Below, one piece after another: positions 1 to 10,060 of a stretch of 64,000 bases of DNA; positions within the stretch are counted from its first letter, which is position 1, and each line of letters begins with the position of its first letter. A program made the translations under genes and the position numbers. Under the pieces are notes generated by a model. The model had not been told where the DNA came from, ran no database searches, and saw only the letters and a program-made list of their open reading frames with translations. This DNA comes from Cupriavidus laharis (GTDB lineage: Bacteria > Pseudomonadota > Gammaproteobacteria > Burkholderiales > Burkholderiaceae): assembly GCF_914271435.1 (NCBI RefSeq), contig NZ_CAJZAI010000004.1, positions 434,001 through 498,000 on the forward strand. Reading direction: 5' to 3'.

Positions 1-2
1 AG

Positions 3-1145
3 GGGGACCAGGGAGATGCGGGCCTTGGCGACCTGGCGATTGCCGCCTGGCTGCCGGACGGCACGCCCATGCATATCGATCCGGACGGAGACCGCCTGCC
101 GAGGGCGCGGGGCGTCAAGGGTTTTACGGATCAGCGCATCGATGGCCACCACTGGCGGCTGTATTACCTGGACGATGACGCCACCGGGTGGCGCGTGTGC
201 ATCGGGCAGAAACTGGGTGAGCGCAATGAGCTGATCCTGTCCTATATCGCTGCGCAAGTGCTTCCATGGGCCGCCGGCCTGCCTGTGCTGATCGGGCTGC
301 TGATCTGGTTCATGCGACGTGCGATGGCACCGGTGCGCGAACTCTCCGCAGATATCGAGCGCCGTTCCCCGCATGACCCGGAGCCACTGAGCCTGGCAGC
401 GGTGCCCGGCGAACTGGTACCGCTGGTCAACGCCATGAACCGGTTGCTGGTCCGCGTATCAGACTCGATCGAACATGAGCGGCGCCTGACAGCGGATGCC
501 GCGCACGAAATGCGCACGCCGCTGGCTGCGCTGAAGGCGCAGTGGGAAATCGCGCAGCGCTCGCCGGATGAAGGCGAGCGCGCCAGGGCACGCGCCAATG
601 TGGAGTCGGGCATCGACCGCATGAGCCGGCTGGTGTCGCAACTGCTGACCATGAGCCGGCTCGAGGATGCGCCGGCACTGGCCTTGCTGGAGGATGTGAA
701 CTGGCAGCCGATCGCGCAGCGGGCACTGTCGGATTGCCTGGCGCTGGCGCAGCGCAGGAAGGTCGACGTGGAACTGATCTGGCCATCGGACGACATGATG
801 CCCTTGCCGCTGGCCGGTGACCCGAACCTGCTCGGGCTGATGCTGCGCAACCTGCTGGACAATGCGATCCGCTACAGCCCCGCGGGCGCGATGGTCACCA
901 TGGATTTCCGTGCCGATGCCATCGTGGTCTGCGATGAAGGGCCGGGTGTGGCGCCAGAGGTGCTGGAAAGGCTTGGCGACCGCTTTTTCCGCGGTGGAGG
1001 TCAGCGCGAACAGGGGCATGGGCTTGGCATCTCGATCGCCCAGCGCGTTGCGAGGCTCCACGGGCTGGGGATTGCGTTCGCCAACCGCGCCGACGGCCGT
1101 TCGGGCCTGACGGTACGCATTTTCCGCTGCGGCGAACAGCGATGA
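3..1145 (+). CDS. Sensor histidine kinase, 3' part (5' end outside window)
   Basis: The reading frame is open from the first bases, so the gene starts upstream of the window. The visible part holds the end of a periplasmic sensor region, a transmembrane segment (bases about 240-310), a HAMP-like linker, a HisKA box with motif AHEMRTPLAAL (phospho-accepting His codon at 504-506), and a HATPase_c domain with LLDNAIRY (N box), DEGPGV (G1) and GHGLGISI (G2). This is an inner-membrane kinase that should phosphorylate a response regulator encoded upstream. The architecture resembles the QseC/PmrB/TctE group, in which the kinase follows an OmpR-type regulator. The ligand cannot be inferred. Confidence 0.9.
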   Translation, partial: GDQGDAGLGDLAIAAWLPDGTPMHIDPDGDRLPRARGVKGFTDQRIDGHHWRLYYLDDDATGWRVCIGQKLGERNELILSYIAAQVLPWAAGLPVLIGLLIWFMRRAMAPVRELSADIERRSPHDPEPLSLAAVPGELVPLVNAMNRLLVRVSDSIEHERRLTADAAHEMRTPLAALKAQWEIAQRSPDEGERARARANVESGIDRMSRLVSQLLTMSRLEDAPALALLEDVNWQPIAQRALSDCLALAQRRKVDVELIWPSDDMMPLPLAGDPNLLGLMLRNLLDNAIRYSPAGAMVTMDFRADAIVVCDEGPGVAPEVLERLGDRFFRGGGQREQGHGLGISIAQRVARLHGLGIAFANRADGRSGLTVRIFRCGEQR

Positions 1146-1182
1146 AAAAAAGCCCCGCGCGGCAATCGCGTGGGGCATCTTT
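1144..1182. terminator. Bidirectional terminator between kinase gene and tex
   Basis: A GC-rich stem of about ten pairs (arms 1152-1161 and 1167-1176, one G-U pair) lies between two convergent genes. The A run at 1144-1150 gives a U tract for tex on the minus strand, so it fits tex best and probably also stops the kinase mRNA. Confidence 0.75.
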
Positions 1183-1204
1183 CATACAGCGCGGGCCAGT
1201 GGGA

Positions 1205-3553
1205 TCAGCGCTTGAGCTTGGCGAACGCCGCAGCCATGGCGCCGGCCGGCTCCGCCTCGCGGCGACCGCCGCCGTTGCCAAAGCCCTTGCCGCCCTGGCG
1301 CTGGCCGCCACGGTCACCTGAAGGGCGCGACGACGGCTGTCCGGGCTCGTCATCGAGCCGCATGCTCAGGCCGATGCGGTTGCGCTTGACGTCCACTTCC
1401 ATCACCTTGACCTTGACGATCTGGCCGGCCTTGACCACTTCGTGCGCGTCCTTGACGAACTTGTTCGACAGCGCGGAGATATGCACCAGGCCGTCCTGGT
1501 GAACACCGATGTCGACGAACGCACCGAACGCTGCAACGTTGGTGACCACGCCTTCCAGGATCATGCCAGGCTGCAGGTCCTTCACGTCCTCGACGCCGTC
1601 CTGGAAGGTGGCGGTCTTGAACTCTGGACGCGGGTCGCGGCCCGGCTTTTCGAGTTCGGTGAGGATGTCGCGCACGGTCGGCAGGCCAAACGAATCGTCG
1701 GTGAACTGCGTCGGCGACAGGCCGCGCAGCGCGTCGCGGTTGCCCATGACGTCCGGCAGGCCCTTCTTGATATGGTCCAGGATGCGCTTGACCACCGGAT
1801 AGGCTTCCGGGTGCACCGAGGAGCGGTCCAGCGGGTTGTCGCCGTTGTTGATGCGCAGGAAGCCGGCGGCCTGCTCGAAGGTCTTGTCGCCGAGGCGCGG
1901 TACCTTCTTCAGCGCATCACGGTTGGCGAAGGCGCCGTTGGCATCGCGGTACTCGACGATATTGCGCGCCAGCACCGTGTTCAGGCCGGACACGCGCGCC
2001 AGTAGCGGCGCCGACGCGGTGTTCACGTCCACACCCACGGCGTTCACGCAGTCCTCGACCACGGCGTCGAGCGTGCGGGCCAGCTCGCGCTGGTTGACGT
2101 CGTGCTGGTACTGGCCCACGCCGATCGACTTCGGATCGATCTTCACGAGTTCGGCCAGCGGGTCCTGCAGGCGGCGCGCGATCGACACCGCGCCGCGCAG
2201 CGACACGTCCAGCTCCGGGAATTCCTTGGCCGCCAGTTCCGACGCCGAGTACACCGACGCGCCGGCTTCGCTGACGACGATCTTGGTCAGCTTCAGGTCG
2301 GGCGCCTGGCGCATCAGGTCCTGCACCAGCTTGTCGGTTTCGCGGCTCGCGGTGCCGTTGCCGATCGAGACCAGCGCGACGCCGTGCTGCTTGGCCATGC
2401 GCGCCAGCGTGGCGAGCGAACCGTTCCAGTCGCGGCGCGGCTCATGCGGGTAGATCGTCGCAGTTTCCAGCAGCTTGCCAGTGGCATCCACCACGGCCAC
2501 CTTGCAGCCGGTACGGATACCCGGGTCGACGCCCATCACGGCCTTGGGGCCGGCCGGCGCGGCCAGCAGCAGTTCGTGCAGGTTGCGGCCGAAGACCTTG
2601 ATGGCTTCGCCTTCCGCGGTTTCGCGCAGCTGGGTCAGCAGTTCGGTTTCGAGATGCGGTTGCACCTTCACGCGCCAGCACCAGCGGCACACATCGCCGA
2701 GCCACTTGTCGGCGGGACGGCCCTGGTTCTGGATGCCCACGTGGCGCGCGATCATGCCTTCGCACGGGTGCGGCACCAGCGCATCCTGCTCTTCGCCCAG
2801 GCCCAGCTTGACCATCAGCACGCCCGCATTGCGGCCGCGGAACAGGGCCAGCGCGCGGTGCGACGGCACGGTGCGGATGGTTTCGCTGTACTGGTAGTAG
2901 TCGCGGAACTTTTCTTCCTCGGCCGTTTCCTTGCCGTCCATCACTGTGGAGCTGACCACGCCGTTGTTCCACAGGTGCTCGCGCAGCTTGCCCAGCAGCT
3001 CGGCGGTTTCGCCAAACTGCTCGGAGAGGATGTCGCGCGCGCCGTCCAGTGCGGCCTTGACGTCCGGCACGCCGCCGTCGGCAGTCGGGTTGCCGTTGAC
3101 GTACCTGGCCGCCTCGGCCTGCGGGTCCAGCGTCGGGTCGGCCAGCAGCGCCTGGGCCAGCGGCTCCAGCCCGCATTCGCGCGCGATCTGGGCGCGCGTG
3201 CGGCGCTTGGGCTTGTAGGGCAGGTAGAGGTCTTCGAGCGCCTGCTTGGTCTCGGCGGCCTCGATGGCCGTGCGCAGTTCCGGCGTGAGCTTGCCTTGCT
3301 CCTCGATCGAGGCAAGGATCGCCAGGCGACGGTCTTCCATGTCGCGGAGGTACAGCAGGCGCTCTTCCAGCGTACGCAGCTGGGTGTCGTCCAGGTTGCC
3401 GGTCACTTCCTTGCGGTAGCGCGCGATGAACGGGACGGTCGCGCCTTCATCGAGCAGCGCCACGGCAGCCGCCACCTGGCGGGGTTGAACGGTCAGTTCA
3501 GCCGCGATGAGCGACACAATCTTTTGCGAAACGGATGCGGGCAGATTGGACAT
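1205..3553 (-). CDS. tex: Tex family RNA-binding transcription accessory protein
   Basis: A 782-residue cytoplasmic protein of the Tex/YhgF family, nucleic-acid-binding factors linked to transcription and RNA turnover. Visible parts in order: N-terminal Tex helical region, a YqgF/RNase H-like domain with GVDPGIRTG, helix-hairpin-helix repeats (VGVDVNTAS, then [20 protein letters not shown]), and a C-terminal S1 domain ([21 protein letters not shown], then DGLVHIS). The start [13 protein letters not shown] is chosen because the 41 codons upstream are low-complexity and unlike the family. After S1 there is a Gly/Arg/Gln-rich tail ([17 protein letters not shown]). The length matches the usual 750-800 residues. 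Confidence 0.95.
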   Translation of the reverse strand: MSNLPASVSQKIVSLIAAELTVQPRQVAAAVALLDEGATVPFIARYRKEVTGNLDDTQLRTLEERLLYLRDMEDRRLAILASIEEQGKLTPELRTAIEAAETKQALEDLYLPYKPKRRTRAQIARECGLEPLAQALLADPTLDPQAEAARYVNGNPTADGGVPDVKAALDGARDILSEQFGETAELLGKLREHLWNNGVVSSTVMDGKETAEEEKFRDYYQYSETIRTVPSHRALALFRGRNAGVLMVKLGLGEEQDALVPHPCEGMIARHVGIQNQGRPADKWLGDVCRWCWRVKVQPHLETELLTQLRETAEGEAIKVFGRNLHELLLAAPAGPKAVMGVDPGIRTGCKVAVVDATGKLLETATIYPHEPRRDWNGSLATLARMAKQHGVALVSIGNGTASRETDKLVQDLMRQAPDLKLTKIVVSEAGASVYSASELAAKEFPELDVSLRGAVSIARRLQDPLAELVKIDPKSIGVGQYQHDVNQRELARTLDAVVEDCVNAVGVDVNTASAPLLARVSGLNTVLARNIVEYRDANGAFANRDALKKVPRLGDKTFEQAAGFLRINNGDNPLDRSSVHPEAYPVVKRILDHIKKGLPDVMGNRDALRGLSPTQFTDDSFGLPTVRDILTELEKPGRDPRPEFKTATFQDGVEDVKDLQPGMILEGVVTNVAAFGAFVDIGVHQDGLVHISALSNKFVKDAHEVVKAGQIVKVKVMEVDVKRNRIGLSMRLDDEPGQPSSRPSGDRGGQRQGGKGFGNGGGRREAEPAGAMAAAFAKLKR

Positions 3554-3852
3554 CGGGAGATCGGTCTGTCGAAAGCTGTCAGTCGAAAGCGGGGCATTTT
3601 GCCACAAGCGCGGCAGCTGTCCCCATGGAAGTGGCCCTGGAGATGGGCCTGTTTCGGTGCGTGTATCTTGCGGCACGCCGCCCGGCGGCCCCGCAAGGCA
3701 CAGGGCAGGCCGGGTGCTAGAATTCGGGCATGACCTTCAAGCCCCATCCGGCCGCCGCGCCTGCCATGCCGATGGCCGTGCGCGACACGGCAACGCCGGC
3801 CATGTCTCCGGCCGCACAACTGTCCCGCTCCGTCCCGCACCGTGCCGGGCGA

Positions 3853-4578
3853 ATGATGCCGCATGCACGCCTGTTTGCTACCGCGGCATTGTGGCTGACC
3901 GTGGTCGGCGCCGGCACGCTGGGGCCGCTGTCGGACAGCGCCGCGCAGGCCTCCGCGCCGGAAGCCGCGGGCGCCGGTGCGGCCCCGCGTGATTTCGCCG
4001 CCGAACGCAAGGCGATCGGCGATTCACGCGCGTGGACCAACTACCGCTTCGCCACAGCGGAACACGCCTGTTACGACAAGTTCTTCGTTAACCACTGCAT
4101 CGACAAGGCGAAGGAGATCCAGCGCCAGGAGTTGCAGGTACTGCGCCAGCGCGAGCTGGAGGTGGGAGATGCCGAGCGCGCCCAGCGCGCCGCCGACCGT
4201 GATCGCGAGCAGGCCTTGCGCAGGGCCGAATACGAGGCCAGCCAGCCGAAGCGCAGCGCGAACGAGCAGGCCAGCCGTGAAGCCTTCGAGAAGAAGCAGC
4301 AGGACCAGCAACTGCGCGACGCGCAGCGCCAGGCCGATGCGCCCAAGCGCTCGGCCAATGCGCAGGCCTACCAGCAGAAGCAGTCCGACTTCGACGCCCG
4401 CATGCGCGAGGCGCAGAGCAAGGGCGCCGAGCAGGCGCGCCAGCGCGAGGAGAATGTGAAGGCGTACGAGGCCAAGCAGCGCGAGGCCGCGCAGCGCCAG
4501 AAGGATCTGGAAGAGCGGCGCGCCAAGGCGAAGGAACAGCAGGGGCAGGCGTCGGCGCCGCGTCCCTTCGGCTTTTGA
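3853..4578 (+). CDS. Hypothetical secreted coiled-coil protein
   Basis: I do not recognise a named family. The 241-residue product has a plausible signal peptide (MMPHARLFATAALWLTVVG, cleavage after AQA), then a short domain with two Cys (EHACYDKFF, NHC), then about 150 residues very rich in Gln, Arg, Lys, Glu and Ala that should form a long helix. The phrase PKRSANxQA occurs twice about 35 residues apart, suggesting an internal duplication. The start is placed at MM because the upstream 41 codons lack a signal-like pattern. It is probably periplasmic. Two Cys could form a disulfide. The function is unknown. Confidence 0.7.
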   Translation: MMPHARLFATAALWLTVVGAGTLGPLSDSAAQASAPEAAGAGAAPRDFAAERKAIGDSRAWTNYRFATAEHACYDKFFVNHCIDKAKEIQRQELQVLRQRELEVGDAERAQRAADRDREQALRRAEYEASQPKRSANEQASREAFEKKQQDQQLRDAQRQADAPKRSANAQAYQQKQSDFDARMREAQSKGAEQARQREENVKAYEAKQREAAQRQKDLEERRAKAKEQQGQASAPRPFGF

Positions 4579-4640
4579 GCCGGCCAGGGCCACGCCAGCC
4601 TGATTTGGGGAGATGCGGTGGAGGTGCGGTGGAGATGCGA

Positions 4641-4844
4641 ATGGACAGTAACCTGAACACCCTCGAACGGCAGATCATGGATCTGCAGATCGAGCACCGC
4701 GACCTGGATTTCCTGATCGACCGGCTGGCGGAGGATCCGACCCACGACGAACTGCAGCTCAGGCGGCTGAAGAAGCGCCGCCTCAAGCTGAAGGACGCCA
4801 TTACCCTGCTTCAACTACAGCTCGAACCCGACGTGCCGGCCTGA
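4641..4844 (+). CDS. YdcH family (DUF465) small protein
   Basis: A 67-residue acidic and basic helical peptide with the pattern typical of DUF465: LERQIMDLQIEHRDLDFLIDRL followed by ELQLRRLKKRRLKLKDAI. It should form a two-helix hairpin. The role of this family is not established. The ATG at 4641 has GGAG six bases upstream; an alternative ATG lies at 4635. It sits 60 bp before the helicase gene in the same direction, so the two may be co-transcribed. Confidence 0.8.
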   Translation: MDSNLNTLERQIMDLQIEHRDLDFLIDRLAEDPTHDELQLRRLKKRRLKLKDAITLLQLQLEPDVPA

Positions 4845-4903
4845 GTGCAGCGGGCGCCGATACTGCCAGCGCCACATGGCGCGATACCCAAGCCTTACCA
4901 GCC

Positions 4904-7084
4904 TTGACCATCCTGACCGATCCGACCGACCTGCCAGAACCGGACGCAGACACCGAAAGCCCGGCCCCGGCGCAGGCGGAGCTGGTTCCCGCGTCCGCGG
5001 TGCCTGCCGACCACGCCAGCGAACTGGCCAAGATCTTTGCCGACACCGGTACCCTCGCCCAGGGCATTCCGGGTTACCGCCCGCGCGCCTCACAGCAGAA
5101 GATGGCCGAGGCCGTGGCAGGCGCGATCGAGCGCAGCGACACCGTGATCGTCGAAGCGGGGACAGGCACGGGCAAGACCTTCGCCTACCTGGTTCCCGCG
5201 ATGCTGTGGGGCGGAAAGGTGGTCCTGTCCACCGGCACCAAGAACCTGCAGGACCAGCTTTTCCTGCGCGACATTCCCACCGTGCGGCGCGCGCTGAATG
5301 TGCCGATCTCGGTATCGCTGCTCAAGGGCCGTGCCAACTACGTCTGCCACTATCACCTGGAGCGCGCGGAGGCCAATGGCAGGCTCGCTTCCAAGCAGGA
5401 TGCGGCGTGGCTGCGCGAGATCTCGCGCTTTGCCAAGACCACATCTTCAGGCGACAAGGCCGAACTGGCCGCGGTGCCCGAAAACGCTCCGGTATGGCAA
5501 CTGGTGACCTCCACGCGGGACAACTGCCTGGGCTCGGAGTGCCCGAACTACAAGGATTGCTTCGTCATGCGGGCCCGCAAGGAAGCCCAGCAGGCCGACG
5601 TGGTGGTGGTGAACCACCATCTCTTTTTCGCCGATGTCGTATTGCGCGACACCGGCATGGCCGAGCTGCTGCCTGCGGCGAACACGATCATCTTCGACGA
5701 GGCACACCAGCTGCCCGATACGGCGACACTGTTCTTCGGCGAGACGCTGTCGACCAGCCAGTTGCTGGAGATCTGCCGCGATACGGTGGCCGAAGGGCTG
5801 TCGCATGCGCGCGACGCCGTCGACTGGGTAGGCATCGCGGCGCCGCTGGAACGCGCCACGCGTGACCTGCGCCTGGCGTTCGGCAAGGAGAATGCGCGCC
5901 TGGCGCTGGGGCAGATCGAGGCCGACCGGCGCATCGGTGAACCGTTCTTCGATACGCTCGATGCGCTGGAAGAGGCGCTGTCAACCTTCGTCGAACATCT
6001 TGAAAGCCAGGCGGAGCGGGCCGAGACGCTGCAGCAATGCCACCGGCGCGCGGTGGAACTGCAGCAGCGACTGGAAGCGTGGCGGGACGAAGGCAAGGCT
6101 TTTGAAGCGCCCGAACCGCAGGCGCCGGACGCTGGCGATGAAACGGCGCAGGAGCCAGATGCGCCGCTGCCGGCCGCACCGGCACAGTTCGGCCCTGACA
6201 CGGTGCGCTGGGTGGAAGTGTTCTCGCACACCGTGCAACTGCACCGCACCCCGCTGTCGATCGCGCCGATCTTCACGCGGCAGCGCGAAGGGCACCCGCG
6301 TGCCTGGGTCTTCACGTCGGCTACGCTGTCGGTGAAGGGCAACTTCACGCACTATGCCGCGCAGCTGGGCCTCAACAAGGACAACTCGCTGACGCTGCCG
6401 AGCCCGTTCGACTACGGCAAGCAAGGCCTGCTCTATGTGCCGCGGGACATGCCGCCGCCGAACTCGCCGCAGTTCACCGATGCGGTGGTGGCGGCGGCGC
6501 TGCCGCTGATCGAGGCTGCCGGCGGGCGCACTTTCCTGCTGTGCACTACGTTGCGTGCAGTGCAGCGCGCGTCCGACCTGCTCTACGATGCCTTTGCCGA
6601 ACGCGGGCTCGAACTGCCTCTGCTGGTGCAGGGACAAGCCAGCCGTACGGAACTGCTCGACCGTTTCCGCGAACTGGGCAATGCCGTGCTGGTCGGCAGC
6701 CAGAGCTTCTGGGAGGGCGTGGACGTGCGTGGCGAAGCCCTCTCGCTCGTGATCATCGACAAGCTGCCGTTTGCGCCGCCCGATGACCCGGTGCTCGCGG
6801 CGCGCATGGAAGTGCTGCAGAAGAAGGGCCTGAGCCCGTTCGCGGTACACCAGTTGCCGCATGCGGTGATCACGCTGAAGCAGGGTGCCGGTCGCCTGAT
6901 CCGCTCGGAATCCGACCGGGGCGTGCTGGCCATCTGCGATACGCGGCTGGTCGAGAAGCCCTATGGCCGCCAGATCTGGCAAAGCCTGCCGCCGTTCACG
7001 CGTACGCGCGAGGCGCAGACCGTGGTGCGCTTCCTGGAATCGTTGCGGGACGGGCGGCAGCCGGGTGGCGCACAGCAGGACTGA
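4904..7084 (+). CDS. DinG/YoaA-type ATP-dependent DNA helicase
   Basis: A 726-residue superfamily 2 helicase of the XPD-like Fe-S group. Motifs: Walker A GTGTGKT near residue 88, four candidate [4Fe-4S] cysteines (YVC near 147, then CLGSECPNYKDC near 208-220), DEAH box FDEAHQL near 265, and C-terminal motif VI QGAGRLIRSESDRGVLAICD. It should unwind forked or R-loop DNA 5'-3' in repair and replication-restart contexts. The start is a TTG; no in-frame ATG lies nearby upstream. A Glu/Ala/Pro-rich insert (about residues 400-425) separates the Fe-S/Arch part from the second motor domain. YoaA is slightly favoured over DinG by the region around QSFWEGVDVRG, but I cannot separate them with certainty. 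Confidence 0.9.
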   Translation: MTILTDPTDLPEPDADTESPAPAQAELVPASAVPADHASELAKIFADTGTLAQGIPGYRPRASQQKMAEAVAGAIERSDTVIVEAGTGTGKTFAYLVPAMLWGGKVVLSTGTKNLQDQLFLRDIPTVRRALNVPISVSLLKGRANYVCHYHLERAEANGRLASKQDAAWLREISRFAKTTSSGDKAELAAVPENAPVWQLVTSTRDNCLGSECPNYKDCFVMRARKEAQQADVVVVNHHLFFADVVLRDTGMAELLPAANTIIFDEAHQLPDTATLFFGETLSTSQLLEICRDTVAEGLSHARDAVDWVGIAAPLERATRDLRLAFGKENARLALGQIEADRRIGEPFFDTLDALEEALSTFVEHLESQAERAETLQQCHRRAVELQQRLEAWRDEGKAFEAPEPQAPDAGDETAQEPDAPLPAAPAQFGPDTVRWVEVFSHTVQLHRTPLSIAPIFTRQREGHPRAWVFTSATLSVKGNFTHYAAQLGLNKDNSLTLPSPFDYGKQGLLYVPRDMPPPNSPQFTDAVVAAALPLIEAAGGRTFLLCTTLRAVQRASDLLYDAFAERGLELPLLVQGQASRTELLDRFRELGNAVLVGSQSFWEGVDVRGEALSLVIIDKLPFAPPDDPVLAARMEVLQKKGLSPFAVHQLPHAVITLKQGAGRLIRSESDRGVLAICDTRLVEKPYGRQIWQSLPPFTRTREAQTVVRFLESLRDGRQPGGAQQD

Positions 7085-7115
7085 GCCGCTGCTCTGATCC
7101 GGCCGGCCAATGACA

Positions 7116-7147
7116 AACGAGGCAGATCCTTGCGGATCTACCTCGTT
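7116..7147. terminator. Bidirectional terminator between helicase gene and bamD
   Basis: A stem of 13 pairs with one mismatch (arms 7116-7129 and 7134-7147, loop TTGC) sits between two convergent genes. The T tracts are short on both sides. Confidence 0.6.
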
Positions 7148-7189
7148 CCGGTGCGCAGTTGCGGGGTCAGTGCCCCGCGTCGCCGCCAA

Positions 7190-8005
7190 TCAGAACACTT
7201 CCCACCAGGCCTTGTCCTTGCGGCGTTCGCCGTACTTGATGTAGTCGCTGTTCGGGAAATTGCGCTCCATCACGCGTGCGGTATCGTCGCGCAGGTCCTT
7301 CATGCCGAGCGAGTCGTACGAACGGATCATGATGTACAGCGCTTCCTCGTTGGCGGGAGCGCCGTCGTAGTCCTTGAGTGCCTGCTGGGCGCGATTGACC
7401 GCTGCCAGGTACGCGCCGCGCTTGTAGTAGTAGCGGGCGGCATGCACCTCGTGCTGGGCCAGCGAGTTGACGATGTACTGCATGCGCGCGGCGGCGTCAG
7501 GCGTGTACTTGCTGTCCGGGTAACGCGTGACCAGCGTGTTGAAGGCGTCGTACGCCGCGCGGGCCGCCTTCGGGTCGCGCTCGCTCAGGTCCTGGCCGGA
7601 AAAGCGGCCCAGCCAGCCCAGGTTGTCGTTGAAGTTGATCAGGCCCTTGAGGTAGTAGGCGTAATCGATATTGGGATGGCTCGGGTGCAGCTGGATGAAG
7701 CGATCCACCGCGGCCAGTGCCGCTGCCGTCTCGCCGTCCTTGTAGCTGGCGTAGGCGGTGTCGATCTGGGCTTGCTGCGCGTAGCGGCCGAACGGATAGC
7801 GGCCTTCAAGCTTTTCGTACAGCTTCACGGCGCGCGTGTAGTCGCCGCCGTCGAGGGCGTCCTTGGCTTCCGAATATAATTTGTTGGCCGACCAGCCAGC
7901 GGTTTCGTCGGGCTGGTCAGCAAGCAGGCCGCATGCCGACAGCATGACGCAGCCGCCTGCGAGCAGAATCGCTCCAAATCGCGCGCGCCAATTTGCGCGC
8001 TTCAT
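7190..8005 (-). CDS. bamD: Outer membrane assembly lipoprotein BamD
   Basis: The product is an outer-membrane lipoprotein of the BAM complex that works with BamA to insert beta-barrel proteins. A lipoprotein signal ([18 protein letters not shown]) ends in the lipobox LSAC, followed by tetratricopeptide-type helical repeats ([53 protein letters not shown]). The length of about 271 residues fits BamD/ComL. Alternative starts exist at 8020 and 8056; 8005 gives the most typical signal peptide. It is divergent from rluD, with only about 30 bp between start codons, so its promoter must overlap rluD coding sequence. Confidence 0.93.
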   Translation of the reverse strand: MKRANWRARFGAILLAGGCVMLSACGLLADQPDETAGWSANKLYSEAKDALDGGDYTRAVKLYEKLEGRYPFGRYAQQAQIDTAYASYKDGETAAALAAVDRFIQLHPSHPNIDYAYYLKGLINFNDNLGWLGRFSGQDLSERDPKAARAAYDAFNTLVTRYPDSKYTPDAAARMQYIVNSLAQHEVHAARYYYKRGAYLAAVNRAQQALKDYDGAPANEEALYIMIRSYDSLGMKDLRDDTARVMERNFPNSDYIKYGERRKDKAWWEVF

Positions 8006-8036
8006 GCTCAGCAATTGCATGGGCAACGTATCCCGG

Positions 8037-9257
8037 ATGAAGAAAAATAGCGTCAAGCATTATAGCCCAAGCCCCCAGCCAGAATCCGGCAAGGGGGGAC
8101 TGCCGCCTGAACAGGTGCGCGTCCAGGCATCCCAGGCGGACAATGAGGAAATCGAAGACTTCGCGGACGAGGTGCAGGCAGCATCCGTCACGGATCTCGC
8201 AGTGCCGCTGACCCTTGAAGTCGACAGCGCCGCACATGGTGAACGGCTGGACAAGCTTCTGGCACGGCATTTCAGCGAGTTCTCGCGCAGCCGGCTGCAA
8301 CAGTGGATCGAAAGCGGAGCCGTGCGCGTCGACGGCGAAGTGCGCCGGCCCCGCGATGCGGTGCAGATGGGCAACCGCATCGAGGTACAGCCGCAGGCCG
8401 CGCCGGAGTCGCAGGCGTTCGCACCCGAAGACGTGCCGCTCGACGTGGTGTACGAGGACGAAACGCTACTGGTCATCGACAAGCCCGCCGGGCTGGTCGT
8501 GCATCCGGCAGCAGGTAACTGGAGCGGTACGGTCCTCAACGGCCTGTTGCATCGTGATCCCGCTGCCGCGGCGCTGCCGCGCGCCGGCATTGTGCACCGG
8601 CTCGACAAGGAAACCTCGGGGCTGATGGTGGTGGCGCGCACGCTGACAGCGCAGACCGACCTTGTGCGCCAGCTGCAGGCACGCACCGTCAAGCGCACGT
8701 ATATCGCGCTGGTGTGGGGGCGCACGTACGACGAGGGCACGATTGATGCGCCGATCGGCCGCGACCCGCGCGAGCGCACGCGCATGGCCATCGTCCATAC
8801 CAGCAGCGGCAAGCCTTCGCGCACGCATTTCCGCACGCTGGCCACGGTACCGCTCGGGCGCAGCTTCGTATCGATGGTGCGATGCCAGCTCGAAACCGGG
8901 CGCACGCACCAGATCCGCGTGCATTTCGAGTCGATCGGCCATCCGCTCTTGGGCGACCCCGTCTACTACCGCGCCACGCAACGCGGGCAGCGGCCCGCCG
9001 TGCGCGTGCCGCTGCCGGTGCCGTTCGAGCGGCAGGCCCTGCATGCCTACAAGCTGGGGCTGGTGCACCCGGCCACCGGCAAGACCGTGTCGTGGACCGC
9101 GCCGCCGCCGGAGGATCTCCAGGCGCTGATCGATGCGCTTGATTTCTCCTCCGGCGAAGCTGAAGCTGAGGAAGAAGACTGGGACGAAGATTGGGAAGAC
9201 GGCCCCGAAGTCATCTGGGGTGACGGGGAGGGTGGCGATGACGACGATGACGACTGA
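8037..9257 (+). CDS. rluD: 23S rRNA pseudouridine synthase RluD
   Basis: This enzyme should convert U1911, U1915 and U1917 of helix 69 in 23S rRNA to pseudouridine. It has an S4 RNA-binding domain ([23 protein letters not shown]) and an RsuA/RluD catalytic domain with the signature [14 protein letters not shown], where the Asp is catalytic, then [23 protein letters not shown]. At 406 residues it is longer than the E. coli form, because it has an N-terminal extension of about 50 residues and an unusual very acidic tail ending in six Asp. Its last 20 bases overlap pgeF, so the two form an operon. Confidence 0.95.
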   Translation: MKKNSVKHYSPSPQPESGKGGLPPEQVRVQASQADNEEIEDFADEVQAASVTDLAVPLTLEVDSAAHGERLDKLLARHFSEFSRSRLQQWIESGAVRVDGEVRRPRDAVQMGNRIEVQPQAAPESQAFAPEDVPLDVVYEDETLLVIDKPAGLVVHPAAGNWSGTVLNGLLHRDPAAAALPRAGIVHRLDKETSGLMVVARTLTAQTDLVRQLQARTVKRTYIALVWGRTYDEGTIDAPIGRDPRERTRMAIVHTSSGKPSRTHFRTLATVPLGRSFVSMVRCQLETGRTHQIRVHFESIGHPLLGDPVYYRATQRGQRPAVRVPLPVPFERQALHAYKLGLVHPATGKTVSWTAPPPEDLQALIDALDFSSGEAEAEEEDWDEDWEDGPEVIWGDGEGGDDDDDD

Positions 9258-10044
9258 CATCGCGTGGCTGCGGCCGGACTGGCCGGCACCTGCCTCGGTG
9301 CGCGCGCTGTCCACCACGCGCGCGGGTGGCGTGAGCGATGGCGTCTATGGGTTGGACGGCGGGGAGCCGGGCGGGCTCAACCTCGGCACGCATGTCGGCG
9401 ATGACCCCTTGCATGTGGCCGAGAACCGCGCGCGGCTGGCCGCGCACCTGCCCGCCATGCCGTTGTGGCTGGAGCAGGTGCACGGTTGCGCCGTGGCCAC
9501 GGTGGACCATCTCGCAAGCCCGGACGCGGCGCCGCCGCGCGCCGACGCGAGCGTGACCGTCGTGCCCGGGCAGGTGTGCGCGATCATGACAGCGGACTGC
9601 CTGCCGGTGCTGCTGTGCGACGTGGAAGGGACCGTGGTCGGCGCTGCGCATGCGGGATGGCGTGGCCTGTGCAACGGCGTGATCGAAGCCACGCTGGCGC
9701 GCATGCAGGCTGCACGCGGAAAGCGCTCGTCACGCTGGCTCGCCTGGCTTGGGCCCGCGATCGGACCCGATGCCTTCGAGGTCGGCGCCGAAGTTCGCGA
9801 GACCTTCCTGGCTCAGGCCCGTGCCGGCGAGCACGCGGCTGTGAAAGCGGCATTCCGGCCCGGCGCCGAAGGCAAGTACATGGCCGACCTCTACGCACTG
9901 GCTCGCACGCGCCTGGCCCGTGCTGGCTGCACCGACATCTACGGCGGCGATGCCTGCACCGTATCCGACCCGCAGCGCTTCTATTCGTATCGGCGCGACG
10001 GCGTCACCGGCCGCATGGCCAGCCTCGTCTGGCTGGCAAGCTGA
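9238..10044 (+). CDS. pgeF: Peptidoglycan editing factor PgeF (YfiH, laccase domain)
   Basis: A 268-residue YfiH/PgeF/CNF1-like protein. The family removes wrongly incorporated residues from peptidoglycan precursors in E. coli; older annotation calls it multicopper polyphenol oxidase. Key metal-ligand motifs are present: [26 protein letters not shown] and GGDACT. The start ATG at 9238 overlaps the rluD end and fits the usual N-terminus (a second ATG at 9247 is possible). The rluD-pgeF order is common in proteobacteria and, in Cupriavidus-like genomes, is followed by the phaC locus. Confidence 0.93.
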   Translation: MTTMTTDIAWLRPDWPAPASVRALSTTRAGGVSDGVYGLDGGEPGGLNLGTHVGDDPLHVAENRARLAAHLPAMPLWLEQVHGCAVATVDHLASPDAAPPRADASVTVVPGQVCAIMTADCLPVLLCDVEGTVVGAAHAGWRGLCNGVIEATLARMQAARGKRSSRWLAWLGPAIGPDAFEVGAEVRETFLAQARAGEHAAVKAAFRPGAEGKYMADLYALARTRLARAGCTDIYGGDACTVSDPQRFYSYRRDGVTGRMASLVWLAS

Positions 10045-10060
10045 GCCGGAAGCGGGCGGG

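Noticed and set aside
2102..3733. A 543-codon plus-strand open frame opposite tex
   Set aside because: tex is strongly supported on the other strand, and this frame has no conserved motif.
4608..4640. Short GGAGATGCGGTGGAG-type direct repeats before the YdcH-like gene
   Set aside because: They are explained by the ribosome-binding site and purine-rich spacer; no larger repeat unit exists.
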